Positions 27,064-34,540 of a stretch of DNA of 40,057 bases are shown here, piece after piece. The DNA is from a virus, in the IMG/VR virus record IMGVR_UViG_3300015264_000036, positions 1 through 40,057 of that record; one strand, 5' to 3'. The notes beneath the pieces are model-generated. The model saw nothing but the letters and a program-made list of their open reading frames with translations. It had not been told where the DNA came from and searched no databases. The position numbers and the translations under genes are program-made. Position 1 is the first letter of the stretch. Every line of letters starts with the position of its first letter.

Positions 27064-27648
27064 ATGCAAGAAATAAATGAGAGTGAAGTTGAAGAATCAG
27101 TAGTTGAGCCAACTAAGAAGGCTGTTAAGAAAGATCAAGTATATTCAGCGCAATATATCTCTGATTTGAGAGAAGAGAGTAAAAACGAAAGACTAAAAGC
27201 AAAAGAGAAAGAAGCGCTTTTAGAATCTACTAAACGAGAACTTGAAGAGAAGCTGAGTTCAGAAAGAGTTTCTTATCAAGAAGAATTATCAAAAGCGCGT
27301 CAAGATAAATTGACGGCCAAATTAGAAACCGCAGCGGTTGCTGCTGGAATTAGAGACTTAGATTTAATAAAGCTTGTTGACTCTTCCTTAATTAAGGTAG
27401 GGGAAGATGGCTCTATTAGAGGGATTAATGAAGCTATTGAAGCGTTAAAAGAAACAAAACCCTTTTTATTCGGTGAAGAGAAGAAAAGTAGTTCCACAGC
27501 AAATCCTACTTCTCCCAAGCCGTCTAAGAATGCGGTTCTTGATTTTAGCTCAATGAGCGCACAAGACTTTAAGAACTATCGGAATTCAGCAGTAAGCCGT
27601 CGGGGTGTGACGGCAGAACATTACGAAAAGTATTATAAAGAGAAGTAA
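27064..27648 (+). CDS. Scaffold protein
   Basis: 194 residues: an acidic N-terminus, a long coiled coil (about 25-85, SDLREESKNERLKAKEKEALLESTKRELEEKL), a conserved LETAAVAAGIRDLDLIKLVDSSLIKV segment and a C-terminal basic head-binding region (FKNYRNSAVSRRGVTAEHYEKYYKEK). This order matches phage scaffolds upstream of the capsid gene; no protease domain is seen. It begins two bases after the portal stop. Confidence 0.88.
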   Translation: MQEINESEVEESVVEPTKKAVKKDQVYSAQYISDLREESKNERLKAKEKEALLESTKRELEEKLSSERVSYQEELSKARQDKLTAKLETAAVAAGIRDLDLIKLVDSSLIKVGEDGSIRGINEAIEALKETKPFLFGEEKKSSSTANPTSPKPSKNAVLDFSSMSAQDFKNYRNSAVSRRGVTAEHYEKYYKEK

Positions 27649-27664
27649 TCGCATTATATTTTAT

Positions 27665-27744
27665 ATCATCTATCGGGGATTGACTCCCAGGGATGATAAT
27701 TTTAGATTTTATCTGATTTGCCTATCGGGGACTGACTCCCAGGG
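27665..27744 (+). repeat. Two copies of a hairpin repeat in the capsid leader
   Basis: CTATCGGGGA(T/C)TGACTCCCAGGG occurs at 27670-27692 and 27722-27744, differing at one base. Each can form GGGA-loop-TCCC; copy 1 has an outer 7-bp stem (27664-27670 with 27692-27698), copy 2 a CCT/AGG stem. The two lie in the 135-base gap between scaffold and capsid genes. Copy 1 ends in CAGGGATG (27688-27695), matching the core CARGGAUG of the CsrA consensus. The capsid ribosome site TTGGAG (27773-27778) follows. Confidence 0.85.
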
Positions 27745-27783
27745 GTAATCGACATTTCACTGTCTTTTATCCTTGGAGATTTT

Positions 27784-29193
27784 ATGTCACAGACTTACCC
27801 TTACGGCCCTACTATTACCAGCTTAAATGCTATCCTTCAGCCTGGTTTTCTTCAAAGGCTCTTCGTTGATTCTCTAAAACCACTTCTTGTCTATCGTGAT
27901 ATAGCCGATAAAGAAATTTTCCCAGGACGAATCGGTCAAACCATTACGATGACTCGTATCGGTCTTTTGACGCCTAACGTTAATCGATTGAATCCAGCTA
28001 CCAATAATACACTTGATAACGGTATGTCTGTTCAGAATGCGCAACAGGAACAGTACTTAGCGTCGATTGGTCAGTATCCTCAAAATGCGGGAATGGTGAA
28101 CTTAGCAGATAACGAAGTCTACATCGCTGACTTAATTGCTAAAAACACTGAAAACTTGGCATGGGCTATCGCTACAACTATTAACCGTGTTGCTCAGAAC
28201 AATCTTTTCAGTGCCTACATGGGCGGTAATACACGTATTACAGCGGCTGGAACCACCGTTACTACTATCAGTGTAGACGACGTTCGCGGATTCATGACAG
28301 TCCTTGTAAACGGTGTTGTCACAGCTGTTTCTAGTTCAAATCCTCTTAACATCACTATAAATAATGTAGCCAACACGGTTACAGGATTTACGATTGATGG
28401 TACCAACACCTCTACAGCGATCAATATCGGACGTCCTTACTCTGGTTCTACCTCTGGTGGTGCATTGGTAGGCGATGAAGGTGGAATATCCGGAACATTG
28501 ACCATCGGAACAGCAGCAACTGTTGTTGTTGCGCAAGCAGTTATTGGTTTATATGCGCCTCAGATTGTTCGTCCAAATGCTAAGACAACTACTTTAGCTT
28601 TGGCAACTACTGACCTTCTAAGCTTTGATGCGCTATTAACAGCGAGAGATGTTCTCGTGAATAATGGTATTCCTAAGAAAGATGGATGGTATCACTGCTT
28701 CTTGGGTTCTAGCAGCATGAGCCAACTCTATCGTGATGAAAGATTCGACTTATTAACTCGTGGACGCGGTACTGGTGATAAAGATTGGGAAGATGGCGTA
28801 ATTGATAAAGTTTTGGGAATTAAGTTCCACGAAACGACTGAAGTTTATCAACAATCTATCTCTTCAACCGGTGTAACTGTTCAAAGACCTATTCTTTGTG
28901 GTGGCGGAACACTTATTGAAGAACAGTTTGATCCAGGTCTGGATGCTATCCGTAGCATGGCTGATTTAAATGCTATCGGAACATTAGCCCGTGTAGATAC
29001 AACCCAAGAGGAAGCTGCTGGTGCTTATATGTATCTTCGTAAACCGTTAGATGCTTTGGGTGAAAACATCAACCAAGCCGCTAACTGGATGGGTGGATAT
29101 GCTGTACCAAGCGACTCTACTTCTACTCCTAATACTATTAGAACGGCTAATAATGCTTACTTCAAGCGTTCCGTAATATTGGAAACAGCGTAA
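27784..29193 (+). CDS. Major capsid protein
   Basis: 469 residues, coded right after the scaffold as expected. N-terminal LQPGFLQRLFVDSLKPLLVYRDIADKEIFPGRIGQTITMTRIG and the central ARDVLVNNGIPKKDGWYHCFLGSSSMSQLY region fit a HK97-fold capsid of the class found in large myo- and podoviruses. Residues about 145-245 are Thr/Val/Gly-rich with several beta strands and may form an inserted surface domain. No decoration gene is obvious downstream except the small gene at 29193. Confidence 0.92.
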   Translation: MSQTYPYGPTITSLNAILQPGFLQRLFVDSLKPLLVYRDIADKEIFPGRIGQTITMTRIGLLTPNVNRLNPATNNTLDNGMSVQNAQQEQYLASIGQYPQNAGMVNLADNEVYIADLIAKNTENLAWAIATTINRVAQNNLFSAYMGGNTRITAAGTTVTTISVDDVRGFMTVLVNGVVTAVSSSNPLNITINNVANTVTGFTIDGTNTSTAINIGRPYSGSTSGGALVGDEGGISGTLTIGTAATVVVAQAVIGLYAPQIVRPNAKTTTLALATTDLLSFDALLTARDVLVNNGIPKKDGWYHCFLGSSSMSQLYRDERFDLLTRGRGTGDKDWEDGVIDKVLGIKFHETTEVYQQSISSTGVTVQRPILCGGGTLIEEQFDPGLDAIRSMADLNAIGTLARVDTTQEEAAGAYMYLRKPLDALGENINQAANWMGGYAVPSDSTSTPNTIRTANNAYFKRSVILETA

Positions 29194-29462
29194 TGACAAA
29201 GAAAAGTAAAGAGATCATTGAAGAATCAGTCGAAGAGATTTCTGAGGATGGCTCAGAAGTCTCTGAGTTTGATTTTAAAGAAGGAACTCACATTGCCGTG
29301 ACGCGCCAAAATTTTTGTGAAGGAACGCGTCTCACGGTAGGTAGATCCGCACATATTTATACAGGTTATTCCAAAAACCAAGTTATTTACGATATAGACA
29401 AGATCAAGAAACTTTGGTCTGAGAACTATCCTATCGATATTTATGAAAAAATAAATGACTAA
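29193..29462 (+). CDS. Small capsid-associated protein, 89 aa
   Basis: An acidic N-terminus (EEISEDGSEVSEFDF) is followed by a compact beta part (GTHIAVTRQNFCEGTRLTVG) and a helical end (IDKIKKLWSENYPIDIY). ATG overlaps the capsid stop (TAATG). Likely a minor head protein or a capsid chaperone, by position. Confidence 0.75.
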   Translation: MTKKSKEIIEESVEEISEDGSEVSEFDFKEGTHIAVTRQNFCEGTRLTVGRSAHIYTGYSKNQVIYDIDKIKKLWSENYPIDIYEKIND

Positions 29463-29470
29463 GGTGATAA

Positions 29471-29836
29471 ATGTTCACAGATCAGCAGCTTGTTGACTTA
29501 AGACGATTCTGTGGCGTTCCACTTTATGGTTCAGGACAGTTTACTATTTTTAGTAATCGTTATTACGCAAGAAATTTACTGTTTGAATATCGAATAGCTA
29601 ATTTAACGACCACGGAAGAAAGTACGATTATCAATGTATTTCTAACGAATCTTTATACACTTGAGAATGCTATTCCTGCCTCAAGCGACAATCTAGATAC
29701 GGATACAGCGGCTATTTGGAAACACAACAAATATGAGGTACGTGATCGCGTTCGACTTTTTAATTATTGGCGACGTCGATTGGTGTCGATGATTTTCAAT
29801 GAAGAAGAAATGGTTCCTCTCCATATTACCGTTTGA
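29471..29836 (+). CDS. Head-tail connector candidate, 121 aa
   Basis: AAGGTGA precedes the ATG. The protein is helical (FTDQQLVDLRRFCGVPLYGSGQF, then NRYYARNLLFEYRIANL, then KYEVRDRVRLFNYWRRRLVSMIFNEE), with a compact basic C-terminal helix. Size, helical content and location after the capsid gene fit a connector (adaptor) protein that sits under the portal. No sequence family is recognised with certainty. Confidence 0.68.
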   Translation: MFTDQQLVDLRRFCGVPLYGSGQFTIFSNRYYARNLLFEYRIANLTTTEESTIINVFLTNLYTLENAIPASSDNLDTDTAAIWKHNKYEVRDRVRLFNYWRRRLVSMIFNEEEMVPLHITV

Positions 29837-29844
29837 GGTAATAA

Positions 29845-30507
29845 ATGGATGGCATAAAGATACAAGAGAAAGTTTATAAGGGTTACGCGATAGCGGCAAG
29901 AAAAATTGGGTTGATATATAGCCAGTATCGTTCAGCGACAGCTATTCAACCTATCGTGGTGGGTAATCGTATTAGCACCACATTTTATGCCAGTTTTAAT
30001 GTGAGCTGGGACTATATGAAGTCCAGTAAATATGGAAATGCAGTATTTCAATGCGTCGCGGATGGTCGAGTATTACAAGTAGGAGATTACTTGGTTGGAC
30101 AAGGGAAGACATCTTTCATCATAGGGATGGAAAATTTACTTCCGATTCTCTCGGTTGAGTGCAATGCGATAGCAACGATACAACGCCCAACCCAGCTTAC
30201 CACCAAAGGATCTGTTGGGTATGTTGGGTATGTGGCAGGGAATTCAACAACCCTTCCCACAAATTCAACGGTTATTATGCAGGATGTTCCCATTTCCATT
30301 CTTGAGAATGGAAGGGGAATGGCGAATCCTAATAAATTGCCCATGGATTCTGAATGGGGACGTTGGTTAGTCCTGATGCCGTATCTGGGAAGTGTCCAGA
30401 TAAAAGTTGCTGACGTTATTAAAATTGGAACTGATCTTTATACCGTTGATAGCAATGAATTAACAGATTTTGGATGGCGCATAAGGGCTAAACGGGTAAC
30501 TGTGTAA
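29845..30507 (+). CDS. Neck/head-closure candidate, 220 aa
   Basis: Beta-rich throughout (RISTTFYASFNVSWDYMKSSKY, VLQVGDYLVGQGKTSFIIGM, WLVLMPYLGSVQIKVADVIKIGTDLYTVDSNEL). The position between the connector and the tail-completion gene, and the composition, suit a head-closure or neck protein. No recognised family. The stop and the next start overlap (TAATG). Confidence 0.65.
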   Translation: MDGIKIQEKVYKGYAIAARKIGLIYSQYRSATAIQPIVVGNRISTTFYASFNVSWDYMKSSKYGNAVFQCVADGRVLQVGDYLVGQGKTSFIIGMENLLPILSVECNAIATIQRPTQLTTKGSVGYVGYVAGNSTTLPTNSTVIMQDVPISILENGRGMANPNKLPMDSEWGRWLVLMPYLGSVQIKVADVIKIGTDLYTVDSNELTDFGWRIRAKRVTV

Positions 30508-31310
30508 TGGCAGATCTATCAGATGTAATGGTAGCACTAGATAGCTTGGTTACATCTTATGTTTACCCAAATGGGACGTCCCAACCTTCGGTTGCTGGTG
30601 TTGATATTACGATATTGCAGGGATGGCCAATTCCCGCTGCGCTAGATACGGCATTAGACAATGGAACGGCTGTAATCTCTATTTACCCCACGATGGTTTC
30701 ACGTGAAATGGGAATGTTTTTGAGGGAATGGCAGATATCCTCTGTAGCAGTTCCTACATTAACGGCAGCCGTTGTAAATAATACTATTACGATTGGCGGA
30801 ACAGTTACCCTTCCGCAAGCTGTGATGGCTGTTGTAAACAATATTGGATACTCATATAGAGCGGTATTAGGAGACACGTTAGCCACTATCGCAACGAATT
30901 TAGCAGCATTGATCCCTAATGCTACCGCCGTCGGGACCGTTATTACGATTACGAGCGTTCATACACTAAGAACATCGATCATTGTGGCAGCGGTTAGATC
31001 TATGGAAGTGAATCGGATGGATCAATTCTTCTGGTTGATTATCCATGCGCCGACTAATGATATTAGAAATGCTATTGGTCGCGTTTTAAATGCACAATTT
31101 AGTTACTTAATCAGCTTTCCATTGGCAGACAATACAGTGGCAATGAATTGGGTAGTTAAGGACGATATTACTGATCAGTTAGAAGAAACCAGACTTTATA
31201 AGCGAACATTGCAGTTAAAGATCCAATATCCCATAACGATCACACAGAATACAAATACCCTAGGAGACGTTTACGTCAATTCATTAGAGATACAACATGG
31301 CCCTTCCTAA
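30507..31310 (+). CDS. Tail terminator/neck candidate, 267 aa
   Basis: An N-terminal domain begins LDSLVTSYVYP and contains LDTALDNGTAVISIYPTMVSREM; a central repeat-like beta part is Val/Thr-rich; a C-terminal domain has DDITDQLEETRLYKRTLQLKIQYPITIT. Tail-terminator proteins of myoviruses occupy this slot just before the sheath, and the last segment resembles them. Assignment rests mainly on position. Confidence 0.65.
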   Translation: MADLSDVMVALDSLVTSYVYPNGTSQPSVAGVDITILQGWPIPAALDTALDNGTAVISIYPTMVSREMGMFLREWQISSVAVPTLTAAVVNNTITIGGTVTLPQAVMAVVNNIGYSYRAVLGDTLATIATNLAALIPNATAVGTVITITSVHTLRTSIIVAAVRSMEVNRMDQFFWLIIHAPTNDIRNAIGRVLNAQFSYLISFPLADNTVAMNWVVKDDITDQLEETRLYKRTLQLKIQYPITITQNTNTLGDVYVNSLEIQHGPS

Positions 31311-31467
31311 AAAAGAAAATCTTCCCTCATTTAAACTTGTTGTTAGATCAAATTTTAACCAATACCAACGGGGTGAAGAAATCGTTGATCCCATAGAAAT
31401 AAAAAACATATTGGAAAGTCCAGCAATTCATAGCGTCATAAAAGTTTCTACTTCAACCGAAGAGTAA
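31297..31467 (+). CDS. Small protein between neck and sheath genes, 56 aa
   Basis: ATG 31297 lies inside the last codons of the upstream gene (14-base overlap) with AGAGA before it; TAA 31465-31467 is 5 bases before the sheath ATG. The product is basic at first (MALPKKENLPSFKLVVRSNF), then YQRGEEIVDPIEIKNILES and a Ser/Thr-rich end. It resembles tiny proteins found ahead of sheath genes in Mu-like phages. Function unknown. Confidence 0.72.
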   Translation: MALPKKENLPSFKLVVRSNFNQYQRGEEIVDPIEIKNILESPAIHSVIKVSTSTEE

Positions 31468-31472
31468 AAATC

Positions 31473-33041
31473 ATGCCCATTGTTTACCAAGGTACGACTA
31501 ATCTTAATGTGTCGAGTGTTCCGAATGCGTATATTCAAATCATTCCTCCTGCTTTACCTATTCAAGGTGTTGAAACAGATATCATTGGTATTGTGGGAAC
31601 GGCTATTGGAGGCGTAAGCAATTCTGCTTTTGTTGGTAGTTATTCAGATTGTATTTCCATGTTTGGTACTCCTCAGAATGCAACGTTTGATGCGATGACC
31701 CAGGCCATGTTGTGTAATCTTCAGGGCGCCAATAACTTTCGTATTGTACGTGTAACCGATGGTACAGATGTTGCAGCATCCGCAGCTTTACTGGATACAG
31801 CCGGATCACCTGTTACCGGAGCCACTCTCACGGCTAAATATACCGGAACATTGTCAAATAACTTAAAGGCAGTTATCGGTGTAGGAACCAGTACGACTAC
31901 TGCTGCGCCAACCTATAAGTTAACCGTTTATTACCCAGGCGGTATTACAGAAGTCTTTGATAATATTGCGGGCACAGGCGCAACATTCTGGGCAAATTTA
32001 GTGGCTGCAGTGAATTTAGGAACAGGTATCAGCTCGCCTTCACACTTAGTGGTTGCAACGATAGGAACGAGCACAGCTACACCTGCGCAATCTACGTATA
32101 CATTAAGTGGGGGAACTACCGGAAATTCTGGTGTTACTTCGAGTACCTTAATTGGAACCGATGGACTGACGCGTACAGGTATGTATGCCCTACGAGGTAG
32201 TGGTGCCAGCTTGGCAGTTGTTGCAGATTTAACCGATACCACAAAATGGGCAACCGTTGATGCATTCGCAAGAGACACATTTATTTACTTTGGTGTTCCT
32301 GGTGCTCAAGGCCAACAGAATTCTATCTCAAGTTCAGTAACCACACTACAAGGAATTGGTATTAATGACCCAACCTTTTATGCGATGTTAGGAGACTGGT
32401 TATATTTCTTTGATCCTTATAACAACGTGACACGTTTAGGAAGTCCAGCCGCTTTTATTGTAGGAACTGCCTCAACACTTCCACCCAATCAATCTGTTTT
32501 AAATAAACAGATGTACGGAATAATCGGAAGCCAAAAGTCTCAAGATCATCGATATTATTCTGATGCAGAACTTGCAGCCTTGGTAAGCGGCCGCTTAGAT
32601 GTTATCACTAATCCTATTTGTGCTGGAACCATGTGGGGATCTCGTTTAGGAATTAATACGAGCAGCAATCCTTATTCCAATCATGATAATTATCCTCGCA
32701 TGAACTTCTACTTAGCGCAATCTATGCAGGCGTTTTTAGGAGATTTCATCGGTGAACCTTACAGTGTAACGCTTGTAGACAGAGCAAATGCTCAACTCCA
32801 TTCGTTCTATCAGCAATTGCTCGATAGCCAAATGATTGATAGTTATGTGGTTAAACTCCTTCCTGAAACGGCAGCTAATACCAACAATCCACCTGAAAGA
32901 GTGGCATTAGGATTTTTACAAGCCGATGTCCAAGTGAGATTGTCCGCTATTACGGTCACATTCGTAGTCAATTTAGATGCAAATCAAGGAGTGGTCACTG
33001 TTTCTTTCACTACTTCTCCTCGTGGAAGTCTTAATCAATAA
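31473..33041 (+). CDS. Tail sheath protein
   Basis: 522 residues. N-terminal domain starts PNAYIQIIPPALPIQGVETDIIGIVGTAIGGVSNSAFVGSYSDCISMFG, the usual sheath handle; the C-terminal part (RMNFYLAQSMQAFLGDFIGEPYSVTLVDRANAQLHSFYQQLL ... VTFVVNLDANQGVVTVSF) carries the interlocking strand of contractile sheaths. The middle is a Thr/Ala/Gly-rich variable domain. It contracts to drive the tube through the envelope. Confidence 0.95.
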   Translation: MPIVYQGTTNLNVSSVPNAYIQIIPPALPIQGVETDIIGIVGTAIGGVSNSAFVGSYSDCISMFGTPQNATFDAMTQAMLCNLQGANNFRIVRVTDGTDVAASAALLDTAGSPVTGATLTAKYTGTLSNNLKAVIGVGTSTTTAAPTYKLTVYYPGGITEVFDNIAGTGATFWANLVAAVNLGTGISSPSHLVVATIGTSTATPAQSTYTLSGGTTGNSGVTSSTLIGTDGLTRTGMYALRGSGASLAVVADLTDTTKWATVDAFARDTFIYFGVPGAQGQQNSISSSVTTLQGIGINDPTFYAMLGDWLYFFDPYNNVTRLGSPAAFIVGTASTLPPNQSVLNKQMYGIIGSQKSQDHRYYSDAELAALVSGRLDVITNPICAGTMWGSRLGINTSSNPYSNHDNYPRMNFYLAQSMQAFLGDFIGEPYSVTLVDRANAQLHSFYQQLLDSQMIDSYVVKLLPETAANTNNPPERVALGFLQADVQVRLSAITVTFVVNLDANQGVVTVSFTTSPRGSLNQ

Positions 33042-33053
33042 GAGGAATTATTT

Positions 33054-33488
33054 ATGGCATTAGACGGTTTAATATCAGGCGCATCGACACGACTTGTAAT
33101 TAGCGATCCAGTAGCGGGAATTATACCGATTCTATATCTGAAATCGTTCTCGGCACATGAAGGTTCCAGAATAATTCCTGATATTCTCATGGATGGAACC
33201 GTAAGATTACCTAAACTTTTTGAAACATGGCATGGTGATATTACACTCGCGCGCGGGAATGCTGTCTTTGATAACTATATTGCACAGCAAGCAGCATTGT
33301 ACTATACGGCACAAAACGAAACACTGGCTAATATCTTTCAGACTATTACGGAACAAGATGGTTCTACTACGCAAATACAGTACAACCGTGTACAATTTGT
33401 GATCGAAAATGCAGGCGATTTTTCAGGATCAGAAATCGTTAACTATTCTATTTCATGGATAGCCGCTAACAGAAAGGTTCTCATCTAA
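33054..33488 (+). CDS. Tail tube protein
   Basis: 144 residues with AGAGGAA ahead of the ATG. The beta-rich sequence (GIIPILYLKSFSAHEGSRIIPDILMDGTVRLPKLFETWHGDITLARGNAVFDNYIAQQ) and size fit a myovirus tube subunit that stacks as hexamers inside the sheath. Position directly after the sheath gene is canonical. Confidence 0.92.
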   Translation: MALDGLISGASTRLVISDPVAGIIPILYLKSFSAHEGSRIIPDILMDGTVRLPKLFETWHGDITLARGNAVFDNYIAQQAALYYTAQNETLANIFQTITEQDGSTTQIQYNRVQFVIENAGDFSGSEIVNYSISWIAANRKVLI

Positions 33489-33489
33489 T

Positions 33490-33867
33490 ATGTCCGAATC
33501 AAATGAAGTAAAAAAGAAACCCAACATCTATGATGGAAAAGTCATTACGGATAGTCTTGGAAGAAAACTAAAATTAAGAGATGTTAGTGTATTAGATGCC
33601 ATGGATTTGTTAGAAGCAGTAGGAGAAAAAGTTTCTCACCCTACGAATGAAAGTATGGCTAATGGAAGTTTATACATTTCTGCTGTTGATGATTTCTTGC
33701 TTTCTCAACCTCCCGCTAATTACGCTGAATTTCGAGGCAATATTAAACGTATTGGAGATGAAGGATTCGTAGCTTTTTTTAAGTATAATTTGGAATGTTC
33801 GTCTGATGATAAAGATAAGAAACCAGAAGAACGCGAAAAAGAGGAAATCGAAAAAGTAAAAAAATAG
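33490..33867 (+). CDS. Tail assembly chaperone, short form (G-like)
   Basis: 125 residues ending at TAG 33865. N-terminal half: KPNIYDGKVITDSLGRKLKLRDVSVLDAMDLLEAVGEK; then a helical part SLYISAVDDFLLSQPPANYAEFRGNIKRIGDEGFVAFFKYNLEC and a charged Lys/Glu tail. The tail is coded just before A_AAA_AAA (33858-33864), where a -1 shift yields the long form. It is a chaperone that coats the tape measure during tube polymerisation, as in P2 E, Mu and lambda G proteins. Confidence 0.85.
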   Translation: MSESNEVKKKPNIYDGKVITDSLGRKLKLRDVSVLDAMDLLEAVGEKVSHPTNESMANGSLYISAVDDFLLSQPPANYAEFRGNIKRIGDEGFVAFFKYNLECSSDDKDKKPEEREKEEIEKVKK

Positions 33868-34049
33868 TTCGCCATGAACCTTTAAGGCACGTTCTTAGGT
33901 TGGTAAAACATGGCATTCCCTACCACGAAGCCTTATCTTTGAAGCCCTCTCGAAGAATGGCTTATAACATAATTTTTTCCGAGATAGAAAGCGATAAAGA
34001 GCTTGATTTCTCTACTTGGAAATGGAACGAAAGAAAGGAGGAGAAATGA
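33490..34049 (+). CDS. Tail assembly chaperone, frameshifted long form (GT-like)
   Basis: The same start read with a -1 slip at 33858-33864 continues as ATA GTT CGC CAT ... to TGA 34047-34049, adding 61 residues (IVRHEPLRHVLRLVKHGIPY, then a helical EALSLKPSRRMAYNIIFSE and a WKWNE end). The extension looks like the T-domain of G-T chaperones and fully fills the gap up to the next gene, whose ATG overlaps the new stop (ATGA). The product would be about 186 residues. No other gene explains this tract. Confidence 0.85.
33858..33864 (+). other. Programmed -1 ribosomal frameshift site A_AAA_AAA
   Basis: Seven A in the reading phase A_AAA_AAA, directly followed by the zero-frame TAG. This is an efficient slippery heptamer in Gram-negative phages. 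A stop codon immediately after the slip site slows decoding and raises shift frequency; an obvious 3' pseudoknot is not seen. The -1 frame extends for 61 more codons. Confidence 0.85.
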
Positions 34050-34540
34050 AAAAATTTACCCTCGATACTTTCGTCACACACCTCGAAGAGGTAATTGCCT
34101 CTTATCCTGCTCGTGAAAAACTCTTACTCGAAGAAATAGGACATTTGGTTAAAGATAAGGCCAAGAAGAAGATTGGTCATCTACAACCAGGATGGGATCC
34201 TCTTTCTCCTTCAACAATCCTTGATAAGGAACGAAAAGGTTTTGACTTTAATGGCGATCATAACCCCCTTTATCGAAATGGTAAGTTGCTTCATTCGATA
34301 GAATCTGGTGTGGTTGGGAAGACGGCGGTAGTAGGATCAACGGAAGATACGGCTGTGTGGCAAGAACTCGGAACCGTAGGACAACATCCTATTCCTCCAA
34401 GGCCATTTTTAAGTACTGCCATGTTTGAATCGGTTTCAAAAATACTATCTGGTATCAAGGAATGGTTTGGGAATACTATTCAAAAGAAAAAGATTTCAAC
34501 GAATAAGTTGAGAACGCATGTTGAGACCTACCAACCATGA
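34046..34540 (+). CDS. Phage virion morphogenesis (gpS-like) protein, 164 aa
   Basis: ATG 34046 is chosen because AAAGGAGGAG precedes it and the previous frameshift product ends here (ATGA); the in-frame ATG at 34016 is unlikely. Motifs: LYRNGKLLHSIESGVV (tRL..SI type), TEDTAVWQELGTVG and IPPRPFLSTAMF, the hallmark of phage virion-morphogenesis/tail-completion proteins of the gpS family. Its usual role is tail or head completion. The placement between chaperone and tape measure is uncommon. Confidence 0.82.
   Translation: MKKFTLDTFVTHLEEVIASYPAREKLLLEEIGHLVKDKAKKKIGHLQPGWDPLSPSTILDKERKGFDFNGDHNPLYRNGKLLHSIESGVVGKTAVVGSTEDTAVWQELGTVGQHPIPPRPFLSTAMFESVSKILSGIKEWFGNTIQKKKISTNKLRTHVETYQP

Noticed and set aside
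27665-27744. CRISPR array
   Set aside because: Only two repeat copies, with a one-base difference, a 29-base interval and no cas genes; the hairpin and capsid leader position fit an RNA element better.
31931-32278. Minus-strand open frame of 115 codons
   Set aside because: Antisense to the Thr/Ala-rich middle of the sheath gene; no support for expression.
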